From assembly GCF_041435215.1 (NCBI RefSeq), contig NZ_CP108394.1, forward strand, positions 6,944,001-7,008,000: a DNA stretch of 64,000 bases. Reading direction: 5' to 3'. Of the stretch, positions 39,288 to 51,900 are shown one piece after another (positions within the stretch are counted from its first letter, which is position 1; each line of letters starts with the position of its first letter). Below the pieces are notes generated by a model, which saw only the letters and a program-made list of their open reading frames with translations, ran no database searches and was not told where the DNA came from. The position numbers and the translations under genes are program-made. The stretch comes from Streptomyces sp. NBC_01314. GTDB lineage: Bacteria; Actinomycetota; Actinomycetes; Streptomycetales; Streptomycetaceae.

Positions 39288-42200
39288 GTGAGAGAAGAGG
39301 TGTGGAAATTGACCGGCCAACAGCGCTCCCCGGAGGTGGAGTCGGCCCGTCGGACAGTCGGCGCCGAACGCGCCCTGGTTCTGGAGGAGTTCAACGACAC
39401 CGGCCGTGAGCTGCCGGTCACCGCACTCGTCGCGCCCTTCGAGGAGCAGGTCCGGCGCACCCCGGACGCGACGGCCCTGGTCTTCGGCACCGAGACACTG
39501 ACGTACGCCGAGTTCAACGCCCGCGCCAACCGGCTGGCCCACCACCTTGCCGCCCTCGGCGTCCGCCCCGGCACTCCGGTCGCCGTCGCCGTGCCCCGCT
39601 CCCTGGAACTCCTGGTCACCCTGGTCGCCGTGGTGAAGGCGGGCGGCGCCTATCTGCCGCTGGACCCCGACTACCCGGCCGACCGGCTCGCCTACATGCT
39701 GGAGCACACGGGCCCGGCCTGCGTGGTCGCGGACACCGCCGGGCGGGTGCCGGTACCGGAGGGCATCACCGTCGTCGCACTCGACGAGGACGGGCCCGCC
39801 GTGGACGGCCGCCCGGCCACCGATCCCGCGCCGCCGGTCACCCCCGGCCACCCGGCGTACATCATCTTCACCTCGGGCTCCACCGGCCGCCCCAAGGGTG
39901 TCGTCGTCCCGCACTCGGCGATCGACAACCGGCTGCGGTGGATGCAGGCGGAGTACCCGCTCACCGCCGGCGACCGGGTGCTGCAGAAGACGCCGTCCGG
40001 GTTCGACGTGTCCGTGTGGGAGTTCTTCTGGGCGCTGCGGGAAGGGGCGGCGATCGTCATCGCGGAGCCCGGCGGTCACAAGGACCCGGCGTATCTCGCG
40101 CGGACGATCCGCGAACAGTCCGTGACCACCTGCCACTTCGTGCCGTCGATGCTCCAGGTGTTCCTCGCCGAGCCCGAGGCCGCCGGATGCACCGGCCTGC
40201 GTCAGGTGTTCTGCTCCGGCGAGGCACTGCCGCGCGAGGCGGTGCGGGAGTTCGGGCGGCTGCTGCCGGGCGTGGAACTGCACAACCTGTACGGGCCGAC
40301 CGAGGCCGCCGTCGACGTGACGTACCACCCCTGCGACACCGGCGCGGACGGGCCCGTACCCATCGGGAAGCCCGTGTGGAACACCCGGCTGTACGTCCTC
40401 GACGCCGGGCTGCGGCCCTGCGGGGTCGGCGAGTCCGGAGAGCTGTACCTCGCGGGCGCCCAGCTGGCCAGCGCCTACCTGGGGCGGCCGGAGATCACCG
40501 CCGACCGGTTCCTGGCCGACCCCTACGGGCCGGCGGGGGAGCGGATGTACCGCACCGGCGACCTCGCGCGGTGGACGGCGGACGGCGAGGTCGAGTACCT
40601 CGGGCGCACCGACCACCAGATCAAGCTGCGCGGGCTGCGCATCGAGCTCGGCGAGATCGAGTCCGTGCTGCTGGCCCACCCTGCCGTACGGCAGGCCGCG
40701 GTCGTCGCCCACGAGGGCCGGCAGCTGGTCGCCTATCTGGTGGCGGACGGGGGCCCTGCCGTCGAGCCGCGGGCCCCGGGCGCCGAAGGAGTGACGGCCG
40801 ACGGGCTGAAGGCCCTGGCCGCCGAGCGGCTGCCCGAGTTCATGGTCCCGGCCGCCTTCGTGTTCCTGGACGCGCTGCCCCTCTCGCCCAACGGCAAGCT
40901 CGACCGCAAGGCGCTGCCCGCACCGGTCTTCGACGGCGGGGAGTACCGGGAGCCGGAGGGCGAGCGGGAGCGGATCCTCGCCGAGGTGTACGCCGAGGTG
41001 CTGGGCCTCGACCGGGTCGGCGCCGACGACGACTTCCTCACGATCGGCGGTGACTCGCTCCGCTCGGTCAGGGTGGTGGCTCTGGCCCGTACCCGGGGTC
41101 TGGAGATCACCCAGCGGCAGCTGCTCACGCACCGGACCGTGGCCCGGCTCGCCCCGCACGCGGGCACGCCCACCGAGACGTACGGGGACGTGTCCGGGCC
41201 GCTGGTCTCCCTGGGCGACGAGGACCTGGCGGCCTTCCGTGAGCGCCACCCGAACCTGTCCGACGTGTGGCCGCTGACCCCGATGCAGTCCGGGATGCTG
41301 TTCGAGTCGATGCTCAGCGACAGTGGCTACGACGCGTACCGCATGCAGTCCGTGTTCACGTTCGCCGGCCGCGTCGACCCCGGGCGGATGCGGGCCGCCG
41401 GACAGGCCCTCCTCGACCGCCACTCCGCCCTGCGCGCGGCCTTCGCCCCCGACACGTCCGGCGATCTGGTCCAGCTGGTGGTGGACGGCGTCGAACTCCC
41501 CTGGCGGGAGCTGGACTTCAGGACCCTGGTGCCCGAGGAGCGGGAGGCGGCCTTCGAGCGCTTCCTCGCCGGGGACCAGACCGAGCCCTTCGACCTCGCC
41601 ACCCCGCCGCTGCTGCGTATGACGCTCGTCCGGCTGGGCGCCGAGCGGGCCGCGCTCGTCCTCACCCTGCACCACGCCCTGCTCGACGGCTGGTCCGAGC
41701 CGGTCCTCGCCCAGGACCTGCTCCGCCTCTACGCGACCGGGGGCGACCCCGCGTCCGTCCCGCCGGTCCGCGGTTTCCGCGACCACCTCGCGTGGCTGGC
41801 CCGGCGGGACGAGCGGAGCGCGGCCGAGGCCTGGGCCGCCGAACTGGCCGGCGTGGACCGTCCCACGCTGCTGGGCGGCACGGCGGTCGCCCGCGACGAG
41901 GTGTCCGGCTCCGAGGCCGGCACGACGGACGTGCCGCTGACGGACGAGGAGGCCGAGCGGCTCGTGCGGCGGGCCGCCGAACTGGGCGTCACCCTCAACA
42001 CGCTCGTGCAGGGCGCCTGGGCCGTCGTCCTCGGCAGGCTCACCGGACGCGACGACGTGCTGTTCGGCGCCACCGTCTCCGGCCGGCCGCCGGGGCTGCC
42101 CGGGGTCGAGTCGATGGTCGGGCTGTTCATCAACACCCTGCCGGTACGCGTGCGGTACAACCCCGAGGACGGCCTCGGCGCGCTGCTGACCGGTCTCCAG

Positions 42201-42944
42201 GAGCGGCAGACCGAGCTGCTCGACCACCACCACCAGCCCCTGAGCGGCCTGTACGAGGCCACCGGCCTGGGCGTTCTCTTCGACACCCTGCTCGTCTACC
42301 AGGCGTTCCCCGTCGACGAGTCCGGTCTCGCCGAGGCCTCCGCCGACGCCCGCCTGACCCTCGCCGGGACGCGCTCGCTCGGCGGCTCCAACTATCCGCT
42401 GACCCTGATCGCCGAGACCGACCCGCGGCTGCGGCTGACGTTCCAGTACCGGCGTGGTGTCTTCGACGAGGACACCGCCGACCGGGTCGCCACCGGCCTG
42501 CGCACGGTGCTGCTGGCGCTGGCCGTCGACCCGGAGCGGCCGGTGGGCACGCTGGACCTCGGCGCACCGGTCGTCGCCGCGGCGGAGACGACCGTGCCGC
42601 ATCCGGCGGTGCCCACCGGGGACGGCGCCCCGCCCACCACGGGACAACAGGCCCTGTGCGCCCTGTTCGGGGACGTCCTCGGCGTCGAGCCCGACCGGAT
42701 CGGCGTCCACGACAACTTCTTCAACCTGGGCGTGACCTCGCTGCTGGCGACCCGCCTCAAGAGCCGCATCCGCAAGCAGCTCGGCGCCGAGGTCTCCATC
42801 AAGACGATCTTCTCCAGCCCCACGGTCGCCCAACTCGCCGACCACATCGCCGCCGCCCCCGCCTCACCCGCCGCACCCGGATCCGCCGGATCCCCCGCGT
42901 CCAGCCCGAGCAGGCCCCGTCTGCGCAGAATGAACAAGGAGTAG
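39288..42944 (+). CDS. NRPS A(Ser)-T-C-T
   Basis: A 1218-residue NRPS. Adenylation domain about 45-545 ([38 protein letters not shown]); code residues by eye are D-V-W-H-F-S-L-V-D plus Lys, the classic serine code. T at about 550-615 (DDDFLTIGGDSLRS). C at about 630-1075 with WPLTPMQSGMLFES and intact HHALLDG. A second T at about 1100-1180 reads NFFNLGVTSLL, with the GGHS motif changed to GVTS but the phosphopantetheine Ser kept. There is no A domain for this second carrier and no C domain before the A domain, so partners must act in trans. GTG 39288 is the longest start; GTG 39300 or TTG 39309 fit the purine-rich GAGAAGAGG better. Confidence 0.93.
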   Translation: MREEVWKLTGQQRSPEVESARRTVGAERALVLEEFNDTGRELPVTALVAPFEEQVRRTPDATALVFGTETLTYAEFNARANRLAHHLAALGVRPGTPVAVAVPRSLELLVTLVAVVKAGGAYLPLDPDYPADRLAYMLEHTGPACVVADTAGRVPVPEGITVVALDEDGPAVDGRPATDPAPPVTPGHPAYIIFTSGSTGRPKGVVVPHSAIDNRLRWMQAEYPLTAGDRVLQKTPSGFDVSVWEFFWALREGAAIVIAEPGGHKDPAYLARTIREQSVTTCHFVPSMLQVFLAEPEAAGCTGLRQVFCSGEALPREAVREFGRLLPGVELHNLYGPTEAAVDVTYHPCDTGADGPVPIGKPVWNTRLYVLDAGLRPCGVGESGELYLAGAQLASAYLGRPEITADRFLADPYGPAGERMYRTGDLARWTADGEVEYLGRTDHQIKLRGLRIELGEIESVLLAHPAVRQAAVVAHEGRQLVAYLVADGGPAVEPRAPGAEGVTADGLKALAAERLPEFMVPAAFVFLDALPLSPNGKLDRKALPAPVFDGGEYREPEGERERILAEVYAEVLGLDRVGADDDFLTIGGDSLRSVRVVALARTRGLEITQRQLLTHRTVARLAPHAGTPTETYGDVSGPLVSLGDEDLAAFRERHPNLSDVWPLTPMQSGMLFESMLSDSGYDAYRMQSVFTFAGRVDPGRMRAAGQALLDRHSALRAAFAPDTSGDLVQLVVDGVELPWRELDFRTLVPEEREAAFERFLAGDQTEPFDLATPPLLRMTLVRLGAERAALVLTLHHALLDGWSEPVLAQDLLRLYATGGDPASVPPVRGFRDHLAWLARRDERSAAEAWAAELAGVDRPTLLGGTAVARDEVSGSEAGTTDVPLTDEEAERLVRRAAELGVTLNTLVQGAWAVVLGRLTGRDDVLFGATVSGRPPGLPGVESMVGLFINTLPVRVRYNPEDGLGALLTGLQERQTELLDHHHQPLSGLYEATGLGVLFDTLLVYQAFPVDESGLAEASADARLTLAGTRSLGGSNYPLTLIAETDPRLRLTFQYRRGVFDEDTADRVATGLRTVLLALAVDPERPVGTLDLGAPVVAAAETTVPHPAVPTGDGAPPTTGQQALCALFGDVLGVEPDRIGVHDNFFNLGVTSLLATRLKSRIRKQLGAEVSIKTIFSSPTVAQLADHIAAAPASPAAPGSAGSPASSPSRPRLRRMNKE

Positions 42945-42950
42945 TCCGAA

Positions 42951-45900
42951 GTGATCCCGTTGTCGTTTGCCCAGCGTCGGCTCTGGTTCATCGACCGCTT
43001 CGAGGGCCCCTCTGCCACCTACAACGTGCCCCTCGCCCTGCACCTCACGGGCGAGCTGGACACGCGCGCGCTCGCCGCCTCGATCCGCGACGTGGTGGGC
43101 CGGCACGAGAGTCTGCGCACGATCCTCTACGACGAGGACGGCGTCCCCTACCAGCGAATACTTCCGCCGGAGGAGGTCCGGCCCGACATCCCCGTCGTGG
43201 ACGTCGAGCCCGGGCGGCTCTCCGAAGCGGTCGCCGAGGCCGTCTCGTACACCTTCGACCTGTACGCCGAGATCCCCGTCCGCGCCCGCATCCTGCGCCA
43301 GGCCCCGGACCGGCACGTCCTGCTGCTGCTCTTCCACCACATCGCCGCCGACGGCGAGTCGGGCGCCCCGCTGCTGCGGGACCTCGGCCTCGCCTACACG
43401 GCCCGCCGGGCGGGCCGGGCACCGGAGTTCCCCGAGCTTCCGGTGCAGTACACCGACTACGTGCTCTGGCAGCGCGAGCTGCTCGGCGACGAGAACGACC
43501 CCGACAGCCTGGTGTCCCGGCAACTCGCGCACTGGGAGGCCGAACTGGCCGGGATGGCGCAGCCGCTGCAGCTGCCCGTCGACCGCACCCGCCCCTCGGT
43601 GGCCAGCCACCGGGGTGACACGGTCGAGTTCGCGCTGGAGCCCGAACTCCTCGCCCAGGTCGAGGAGCTGGCGACCGAGCGCGGCCTGAGCGTGTCGATG
43701 GTGCTCCAGTCCGTCCTGGCGGTCCTGCTGCAGCAGCTCGGCGGCGGCGACGACATCCCGATCGGCTCCCCGATCGCCGGCCGCGACGACGAGGACCTCG
43801 CGGACCTGGTCGGCTTCTTCGTCAACACCTGGGTGCTGCGCGTCGGTCTGGACGGCAACCCCACCTTCGAGGACGTCCTGGAGCAGGTCCGCGAGCGGGC
43901 CCTGAACGCCTACGACAACCAGGACGCCCCCTTCGAGATGCTGGTGGACCGGCTCAGCCCCGAGCGCTCCACCGCCTACAACCCGCTGTTCCAGGTCCTG
44001 TTCGCCTGGCAGAACATCACCCGTCCCGAGCTGGACCTGCCCGGCCTCGAAGCCCGCCTCGACTTCGAGCAGCTCGACACGAAGACCTCCAAGTTCGACC
44101 TGGAGTTCAACATCGCCCGGCACCACGACGGGCAGGGCGCTCGCGGCACCATCGAGTACGCCCTCGACCTGTTCGACCGGACCACCGCCGAATCCATCGG
44201 CGCCCGCTTCGTCCGCGTCCTGCGGCAGCTGATGGCGAACCCGGCCCTGCCGGTCGGCGCCGTCGACACCCTCGACCCGGCCGAGCGCCGGCGCTTCCTC
44301 GTCGAGATGAACGCCACCGCCGAGCAGACCCCCATGGTCACCCTGGCCCGGCTGGTCGAGGAGCAGGTCGCCCTCAGCCCCGACGCCGAGGCGGTCGTGT
44401 ACGAGGGCATTTCCCTGACGTACGGCGAACTCAACGCCCGCGCCAACCGGCTGGCCCACGTCCTCGTCGACCGCGGCGTCGGCCCGGAGAGCGTCGTCGC
44501 CGTGTCCCTGCCCCGCTCCCACGACCTGGTCGTGACCCTGCTCGCGGTGCTGAAGGCGGGCGGCGCCTATCTGCCGATCGACCCCAAGTACCCGAGCCAC
44601 CGCCTGGAGTACATCCTCGGCGAGGCCCGGCCGCGGCTGGTCGTGACGGACTCCGACACGGTCTCCGTGCTGCCGGCGACGGACACACCGCGGCTGTACG
44701 TCGACGAGCTCGACCTCACCGGGCGGCCGGCGGAGAACCCCGACGTCGGCGCGCACCCGCACAACCTCGCGTACGTCATGTACACCTCGGGCTCGACGGG
44801 CACCCCGAAGGGCGTCGCCCTCTCCCACCACACCATCGTCAACGGGGTGCTCCAGCTCGCCGACCGCGTCGACCTGGGCAAGGACTCGCGGACCCTCGCG
44901 GGCACCTCCGTCAACTTCGACGTGTCGGTCTTCGAGATCTTCACCACGCTCACCCACGGCGGCACGGTCGAGATCGTCCGGGACGTCCTCGTCCTCGGCG
45001 AGCGCGCGGCCCGGGGCGAGAGCTGGAACGGCACCCTCATCAGCACCGTCCCGTCCGTCTTCGCCGAGCTGATGGACCAGATCGCGGGCACGACGCGTGT
45101 CGAGACGCTCGTCTTCGCCGGCGAGGCCCTGCCCTCGACGCTGGCCGCACGGGTGCGCGAGGCGTTCCCGGGTGTGCGGGTCGTCAACGCGTACGGCCAG
45201 ACCGAGAGCTTCTACGCCACCGCGTTCGCCATCGACGAGACCCGGCGGTGGCACGGCGAGGGCAGCGCGCCCATCGGCACCCCGCTGGGCAACATGCGCG
45301 TCTACGTCCTCGGCCCCGGCCTGACCCCGGTACCGCAGGGCGTGGCGGGCGAGCTGTACGTCGCCGGCAACGTGGCGCGCGGCTACCACGGGCGCGCCGA
45401 GCTGACCGCCGACCGGTTCGTCGCCGACCCGTACGGGCCCGCCGGGTCCCGCATGTACCGCACGGGCGACCTCGCGCGGTGGAACGCCGAGGGCCGGCTG
45501 GAGTACCTCGGCCGCGGCGACACCCAGGTCAAGGTCCGCGGCTTCCGTATCGAGCCCGGCGAGGTCGAGGCCGCGCTGACCGCCCACCCCGGCATCGCGC
45601 AGGCCGCGGTCGTGGCCCGCCCGCACGGCACCACCAAGCAGCTCGTCGGGTACGTCGTGCCCGCCTACAGCAGCGACTCCACCAGCACCGACCTCAGGGC
45701 CGGCGTCGAGACCGCCGAGCTGCGCGCGTTCGTGGGCCGGCGGCTGCCCGACTTCATGGTCCCGTCCGCCTTCGTCGTCCTCGACCGGCTGCCGCTCGCC
45801 CCGAACGGCAAGCTCGACCGCAGGGCGCTGCCCGAACCGGAGTTCACCGGCGGCGCGTACCGGGCGCCCGGCAACGAGCGCGAGCGGATCCTCGCCGAGG

Positions 45901-48900
45901 TCTACGCCGAGGTGCTCGGTCTGGAACGGGTCGGTGTCGACGACGACTTCTTCGCCGTCGGCGGCGACTCCATCCGCTCCATCCAGGTCGTCTCCCGCGC
46001 CCGCGCCCAGGGCGTCGAGGTCACACCCCGGCAGATCTTCGAACGGCGTACGGCGGCTGAGCTGGCGTCCGTCGTCTCCGAGCGGGCGGCGGCCTCCGTC
46101 GTCCTGGAGGAGTACGAGGGCGGCGGCACCGGCGAGTTCCCGCTGCTGCCGATCGCCGAGTACATGCTCGAACTCGGCGGCTCCCACAACCGGTTCTCGA
46201 TGGCCGTACTGGCCGAGCTGCCGGTCGGCATCGACCGCGCCGGGCTCGTCGCCACGCTGAACGCCGTCCTCGACCGGCACGACGTGCTGCGGTCACGGCT
46301 CGACGGCCACCGCCTCGCGGTGAGTGCGCCGGGGTCGCTGGACGCGGGCCCGCTGGTGCGCCGGGTCGGGTACGACGGGGAGTGGGACGAGGCCCGCGAC
46401 GCGCGGGTGGCCGCCGAACTCGACGCGGCGACCGGGCGATTGGACCCGGCCGCCGGGGTCATGGCGCAGTTCGTGTGGTTCGACCCGGCCGACCCCGAGG
46501 TCCCCGGGCGCCTCGTCATCGCCCTGCACCACCTGGTCGTCGACGGTGTCTCCTGGCGCATCCTGCTGCCGGACCTCGCCGCCGCCTGGCAGCAGGTCCG
46601 CGTCGACGGCCACGCGAAGCTGCCGGCCACCGGCACCTCCGTACGCCGCTGGACGCACGCCCTGATCGAGGAGGCGAACTCGCCGGAGCGAACGGCCGAG
46701 CTGGGTCTGTGGAAGCGGATCCTCGACGGCCCCGACCCGCTCCTCGGCACCCGCCCGCTCGACCCCACCATCGACACGAGGGGCAGCCTGGACCACGTCC
46801 GCGTCCAGCTCCCCGCCGACGTCACCGAGGCCCTGCTGACCAAGGTCCCGGCCGCGTTCCACGGCGGCGTCAACGACGGCCTCCTCGCGGCCCTCGCCCT
46901 GGCGGTGGCCAAGTGGCGGCGCGCACGGGGTGTGTACGAGTCCTCGACCCTGCTCAAGCTGGAGGGCCACGGCCGCGAACAGGACGTCGTCCCCGGCGCG
47001 GACCTGTCGTCCACGGTGGGCTGGTTCACGAGCCTGTTCCCGGTCCGACTGGACGTGGCGGGCTTCGACCTGGACGAGGCGTTCGCGGGAGGCAGCGCGG
47101 CGGGAAGCGCCGTGAAGGCCGTCAAGGAACAACTCCTGGCGATCCCGGACAAGGGTTTGGGATACGGCCTGTTGCGTTACCTGAACGAGGAAACAAGGGC
47201 TGCGCAGGCGCCCCTTCAGGGGCGCGGGCAGATCGGTTTCAACTACCTCGGCCGTTTCTCCACCGCCGACATGCCCGAAAACCTCCGAGGCCTCGGCTTC
47301 ACCCAGCTCTCGGAACTCTCCGCCCCCCTGGACGCCGACATGCCCGCCATGTCCGCCCTGGAGATCAACTCCCTGGTCATCGACACAGAAGAGGGCGCCC
47401 AACTGGACGCCGACATCGGCTTCCCGGCGGGCCTCTTCGCCAAGGAGGACGTGGAGGAGCTGGTGGGCCTGTGGTTCGCGGCCCTGGAGGCGCTGGTCAA
47501 GCACATCGGCGATGAGAACGCGGGTGGCCTCACCCCCTCCGACCTCCCCCTCGTGAACGTCACCCAGCACGACATCGAGCGCTGGGAGCGGACGTACCCG
47601 GGTCTCGCGGACGTCTGGCCGCTGACCGCGCTCCAGTCGGGCCTGCTGTTCCACACGATGCTGAACGACGACTCCTGGGACGCCTACCAGATGCAGATGT
47701 CGTTCCACGTCACCGGACAGGTCGACGCGGACCGCATGCGCGCGGCGGGCCAGGCGCTGCTGGACCGGCACCCGAACCTGCGGGCCGCGTTCGTCACCGA
47801 CTCCTCCGGCCGCCAGGTACAGGCCGTCGTCGAGGGTGTCGAACTCCCCTGGCGGGAGATCGACCTGACCCACCTCCCCGAAGCGGAGCGCGACGCGTCC
47901 TTCGAGCACTTCCTCGCCGAGGACCACGCGGCGGCCTTCGACCCCGCCGTCCCGCCGATGCTGCGCATGAGCCTGGTCAGGATGACGGGGGAGACCTCCG
48001 AGCTGGTCCTCACCGCCAACCACGTCCTCTTCGACGGCTGGTCCTTCCCCCACCTGATGAAGGACCTCCTCCACCTGTACGGCTCCGGCGGCGACCCCGC
48101 CGTCCTGCCCCGGGTACGCGGATTCAAGGACTTCCTCGGCTGGCTCGCCCGCCAGGATCACGAGGCGTCCGACCGGGCCTGGGCGCGGGAGCTGGAAGGC
48201 GTCGAGGAGCCCACCCTCCTCGTGCGCGGCGGCGCCCCGGCCACCGGCAGCCACGGCATCGGCTCCGTCGACGTCCCGCTGCCCCTGGACGAGGTCCGCA
48301 GGCTCACCCGGCGCGCCGCCGAACTGGGCGTCACCGTCAACACCCTGGTGCAGGGCGCCTGGGCGGTTCTCCTCGGCCGGCTCACCGGACGTCAGGACGT
48401 CGTCTTCGGCGCGACCGTCTCCGGACGGCCCCCGGCGGTCCCGGACGTCGACTCGATGATCGGCCTCTTCATCAACACCCTGCCCGTCCGTGTCGAGTAC
48501 GCCCCCGGCGACTCCCTCGCCGATGTCCTGACCCGGCTCCAGCGGCGGCAGGCCGCGCTGCTCGACCACCACCACCAGGGCCTGAGCGAGATCCAGCGGA
48601 CCACCGGGCTCAGCACCCTCTTCGACACCCTGGTCGTCTTCGAGTCCTACCCGGTCGACCGGGCCGGCCTCGACGAGGCCAACGCGGCGGCCGGGATCGC
48701 CTTCACCACCATCCGCCCCTCCACGGGCACCCACTACCCGCTCACCGTGATGGCGGACGCGGACCCGCATCTGCGCCTGGCCCTGCAGTTCCAGGAACAC
48801 GTCCTCGACCGGGTGGCCGTCGAGTCGTACGCGGCCCGGCTCGCCCTCGTACTACGGCAGCTGGCGGCCGACCCGACCCTGCCGATCGGCCTGGTCGACG

Positions 48901-51900
48901 TCCTGGAGCCGGCCGAGCACGAGCGCCTGCTGGAGCTGAGCGGCACCTCCGCGCCCACCCCGGACGCCACCGTCACCCGGCTCTTCGAGAAGCGGGCCGC
49001 CGCGGCCCCGGACGCGGTCGCGCTCGTCTTCGAGGGCGCCCGCATGACGTACGAGCAGCTCGACGCCCGCGCCAACCGGCTCGCCCACGTCCTCGTCGAC
49101 CACGGTGTCGGTCCGGAGACGGTCGTCGCGGTGTCCCTGCCGCGCACCGCCGAACTGGCGGTCGCCCTGCTGGCCGTGCTGAAGGCGGGCGGCGCCTATC
49201 TGCCGATCGACCCGAAGTACCCGAGCCACCGCCTGGAGTACATCCTCGGCGAGGCCCGGCCGACCCTGGTCCTGACGGACTCCGAGACGGTCGCCGTGCT
49301 GCCGGCCACCTCGGTGCCGACGCTGTACGTCGACGGGCTCGACCTCACGAACGCGTCCGTGGAAGACCCCGGCATCACCGTCCACCCGCAGAACCTCGCC
49401 TACGTGATGTACACCTCGGGCTCCTCCGGCACCCCCAAGGGCGTCGCCATCACGCACTCCACCCTCGTGAACGGCGTCCTCGGGCTCGCCGCCCGCATGG
49501 GCATCCAGGCGGGCTCGAAGGTGCTGGCCGGCACCTCGATCAACTTCGACGTCTCCGCGTTCGAGCTGTTCACCACGCTCGTCCACGGCGGCACGGCGGA
49601 GATCGTCCGGGACGTCCTGGTCCTCGGCGAGCGCGACCACTGGCGCGGCGGCGTCATCAGCACCGTGCCGTCGGCCTTCGCGGAACTCCTCGACCAGATC
49701 GCCGACCGGACCGCCATGGACACGGTCGTCTTCGCCGGCGAGGCCCTGCCGTCGACCCTGGTCTCCCGGGTCCGCGAGGCCTTCCCCGGCGTCCGGGTGA
49801 TCAACGCCTACGGGCAGACGGAGAGCTTCTACGCGACCACGTTCGACACGGCCGGCTGGAACGGCACGGGCAGCGCCCCCGTCGGCACCCCGCTGCCCAA
49901 CATGCGGGCGTACGTGCTCGGTTCGGGCCTCACGCCCGTACCGCCGGGCGCCGTCGGCGAGCTGTACGTCGCCGGGAACCTCGGCCGCGGCTACCGCGGA
50001 CGGCCCGACCTGACCGCCGACCGATTCGTCGCCGACCCGTTCGGTGAGCCCGGTTCCCGCATGTACCGCACGGGCGACCTGGCCCGCTGGAACGAGGACG
50101 GGCAGATCGAGTACATCGGCCGCGGCGACACCCAGGTCAAGGTGCGCGGCTTCCGTATCGAGCCCGGCGAGGTCGAGGCCGCTCTGGCGTCCCACCCGGG
50201 CGTCACCCAGGCCGCGGTGATCGCCCGCGACGGGCGCGGCACCAACGCCGGCAAGGTGCTCGTGGCGTACGTCGTGCCCGGCACGGAGGTGGACACCGAG
50301 GAGCTGGCGGCCTTCGCGGCCCGCAAGCTCCCCGAGTTCATGGTCCCGGCCGCCTACGTGGTCCTCGACCGGCTGCCGCTGATGCCGAACGGCAAGCTCG
50401 ACCGGGCCGCGCTGCCCGCGCCCGAGTTCGCCGGGGTGCCCTACCGCGCGCCGCGCACCAAGCGGGAGGAGATCCTCGCCCGGCTGTACGCGGAGGTGCT
50501 CGGTGTCAACGAGGTCGGCATCGACGACAACTTCTTCGACCTGGGCGGCCACTCGCTCCTCGCCACCCGGCTGATCAGCCGCATCCGTACCGAACTGGGC
50601 GTGGAGATCCCGATCAAGGTGGTCTTCGGCGCGTCGACGGTCGCCGAACTCACGGCCCGCCTCTCCTCGGGCGACACCGTCCGCACCCCCCTGCGGCGCG
50701 TGCGCGACCGCCCGGAGCGGCTGCCGCTGTCCTTCGCCCAGCGCCGGCTGTGGTTCATCGACCGGTTCGAGGGCCCGTCGGCGACCTACAACATTCCGAT
50801 GGCGCTGCGGCTGACCGGCGACCTGGACACCGAGGCCCTGGCCGAGGCGATCCGGGACGTCGTGGCCCGGCACGAGAGCCTGCGGACCGTGTACGGGGAG
50901 GAAGCCGACGGGACGGGGTACCAGGTCGTCCTGGAACCGGGCGAGTTCAGCCTGGCCGTCCCCGTCGTGGAAGTGGCGCCGGACGACGTGCCGGGCGCGG
51001 TCGCCCGAGCGGCGGGGCACCACTTCGACCTGGCCACCGACATCCCCGTCCGCGCCGGCGTCCTGCGCTGCGGGCCGGGCGAGCACGTCCTGACCCTGCT
51101 CATCCACCACATCGCCGGCGACGGCGAGTCCATGGCCCCGCTGATCAGGGACATCTCCACCGCGTACGCGGCCCGCCGGGAAGGCCTGGCCCCCGAGTTC
51201 GCCGAACTCCCGGTGCAGTACGCCGACTACACGCTCTGGCAGCGGGACCTGCTCGGCGACGCCACGGACCCGGACAGCCCGCTGGCCGCCCAGTCGTCGT
51301 ACTGGCGGCGGGAACTGGCCGCCGTACCGCAGCCGCTGCGGCTGCCCGTCGACCGGCCGCGCCCGCCGAAGGCGAGCTACCGGGGCGAGATGCTGGACTT
51401 CCGCCTCGACGACGACCTCCTCGTCGCCGTCGAGAAGCTGGCCCGCGACCACGACGTGACCGTGTCCATGGTCATGCAGTCCGTGCTGGCCGTGCTCCTG
51501 CACCAGCTCGGTGGCGGCGACGACATCCCGATCGGCTCCCCGATCGCCGGCCGCACCGACGAGGCCCTCACCGACCTGGTCGGGTTCTTCGTCAACACCT
51601 GGGTGCTGCGCGCCGAACTGTCCGCCAACCCCTCCTTCGAGGAACTGATCGCGCAGGTCCGGGACAAGGCCCTGGCCGCGTACGCCAACCAGGACGCGCC
51701 CTTCGAGCGCCTGGTGGAGCTGCTCAACCCGGAGCGGTCCACGGCGTACCACCCGCTGTTCCAGGTCATGTTCGCCTGGCAGAACTTCGCCCAGGCCGAC
51801 TTCGACCTGCCGGGCCTGGCCGTCGGTTACGTCCCGACGCCGACCGGCACCGCCAAGTTCGACCTGTTCTTCAACCTCACCGAGGTGACGGGCCCGGACG

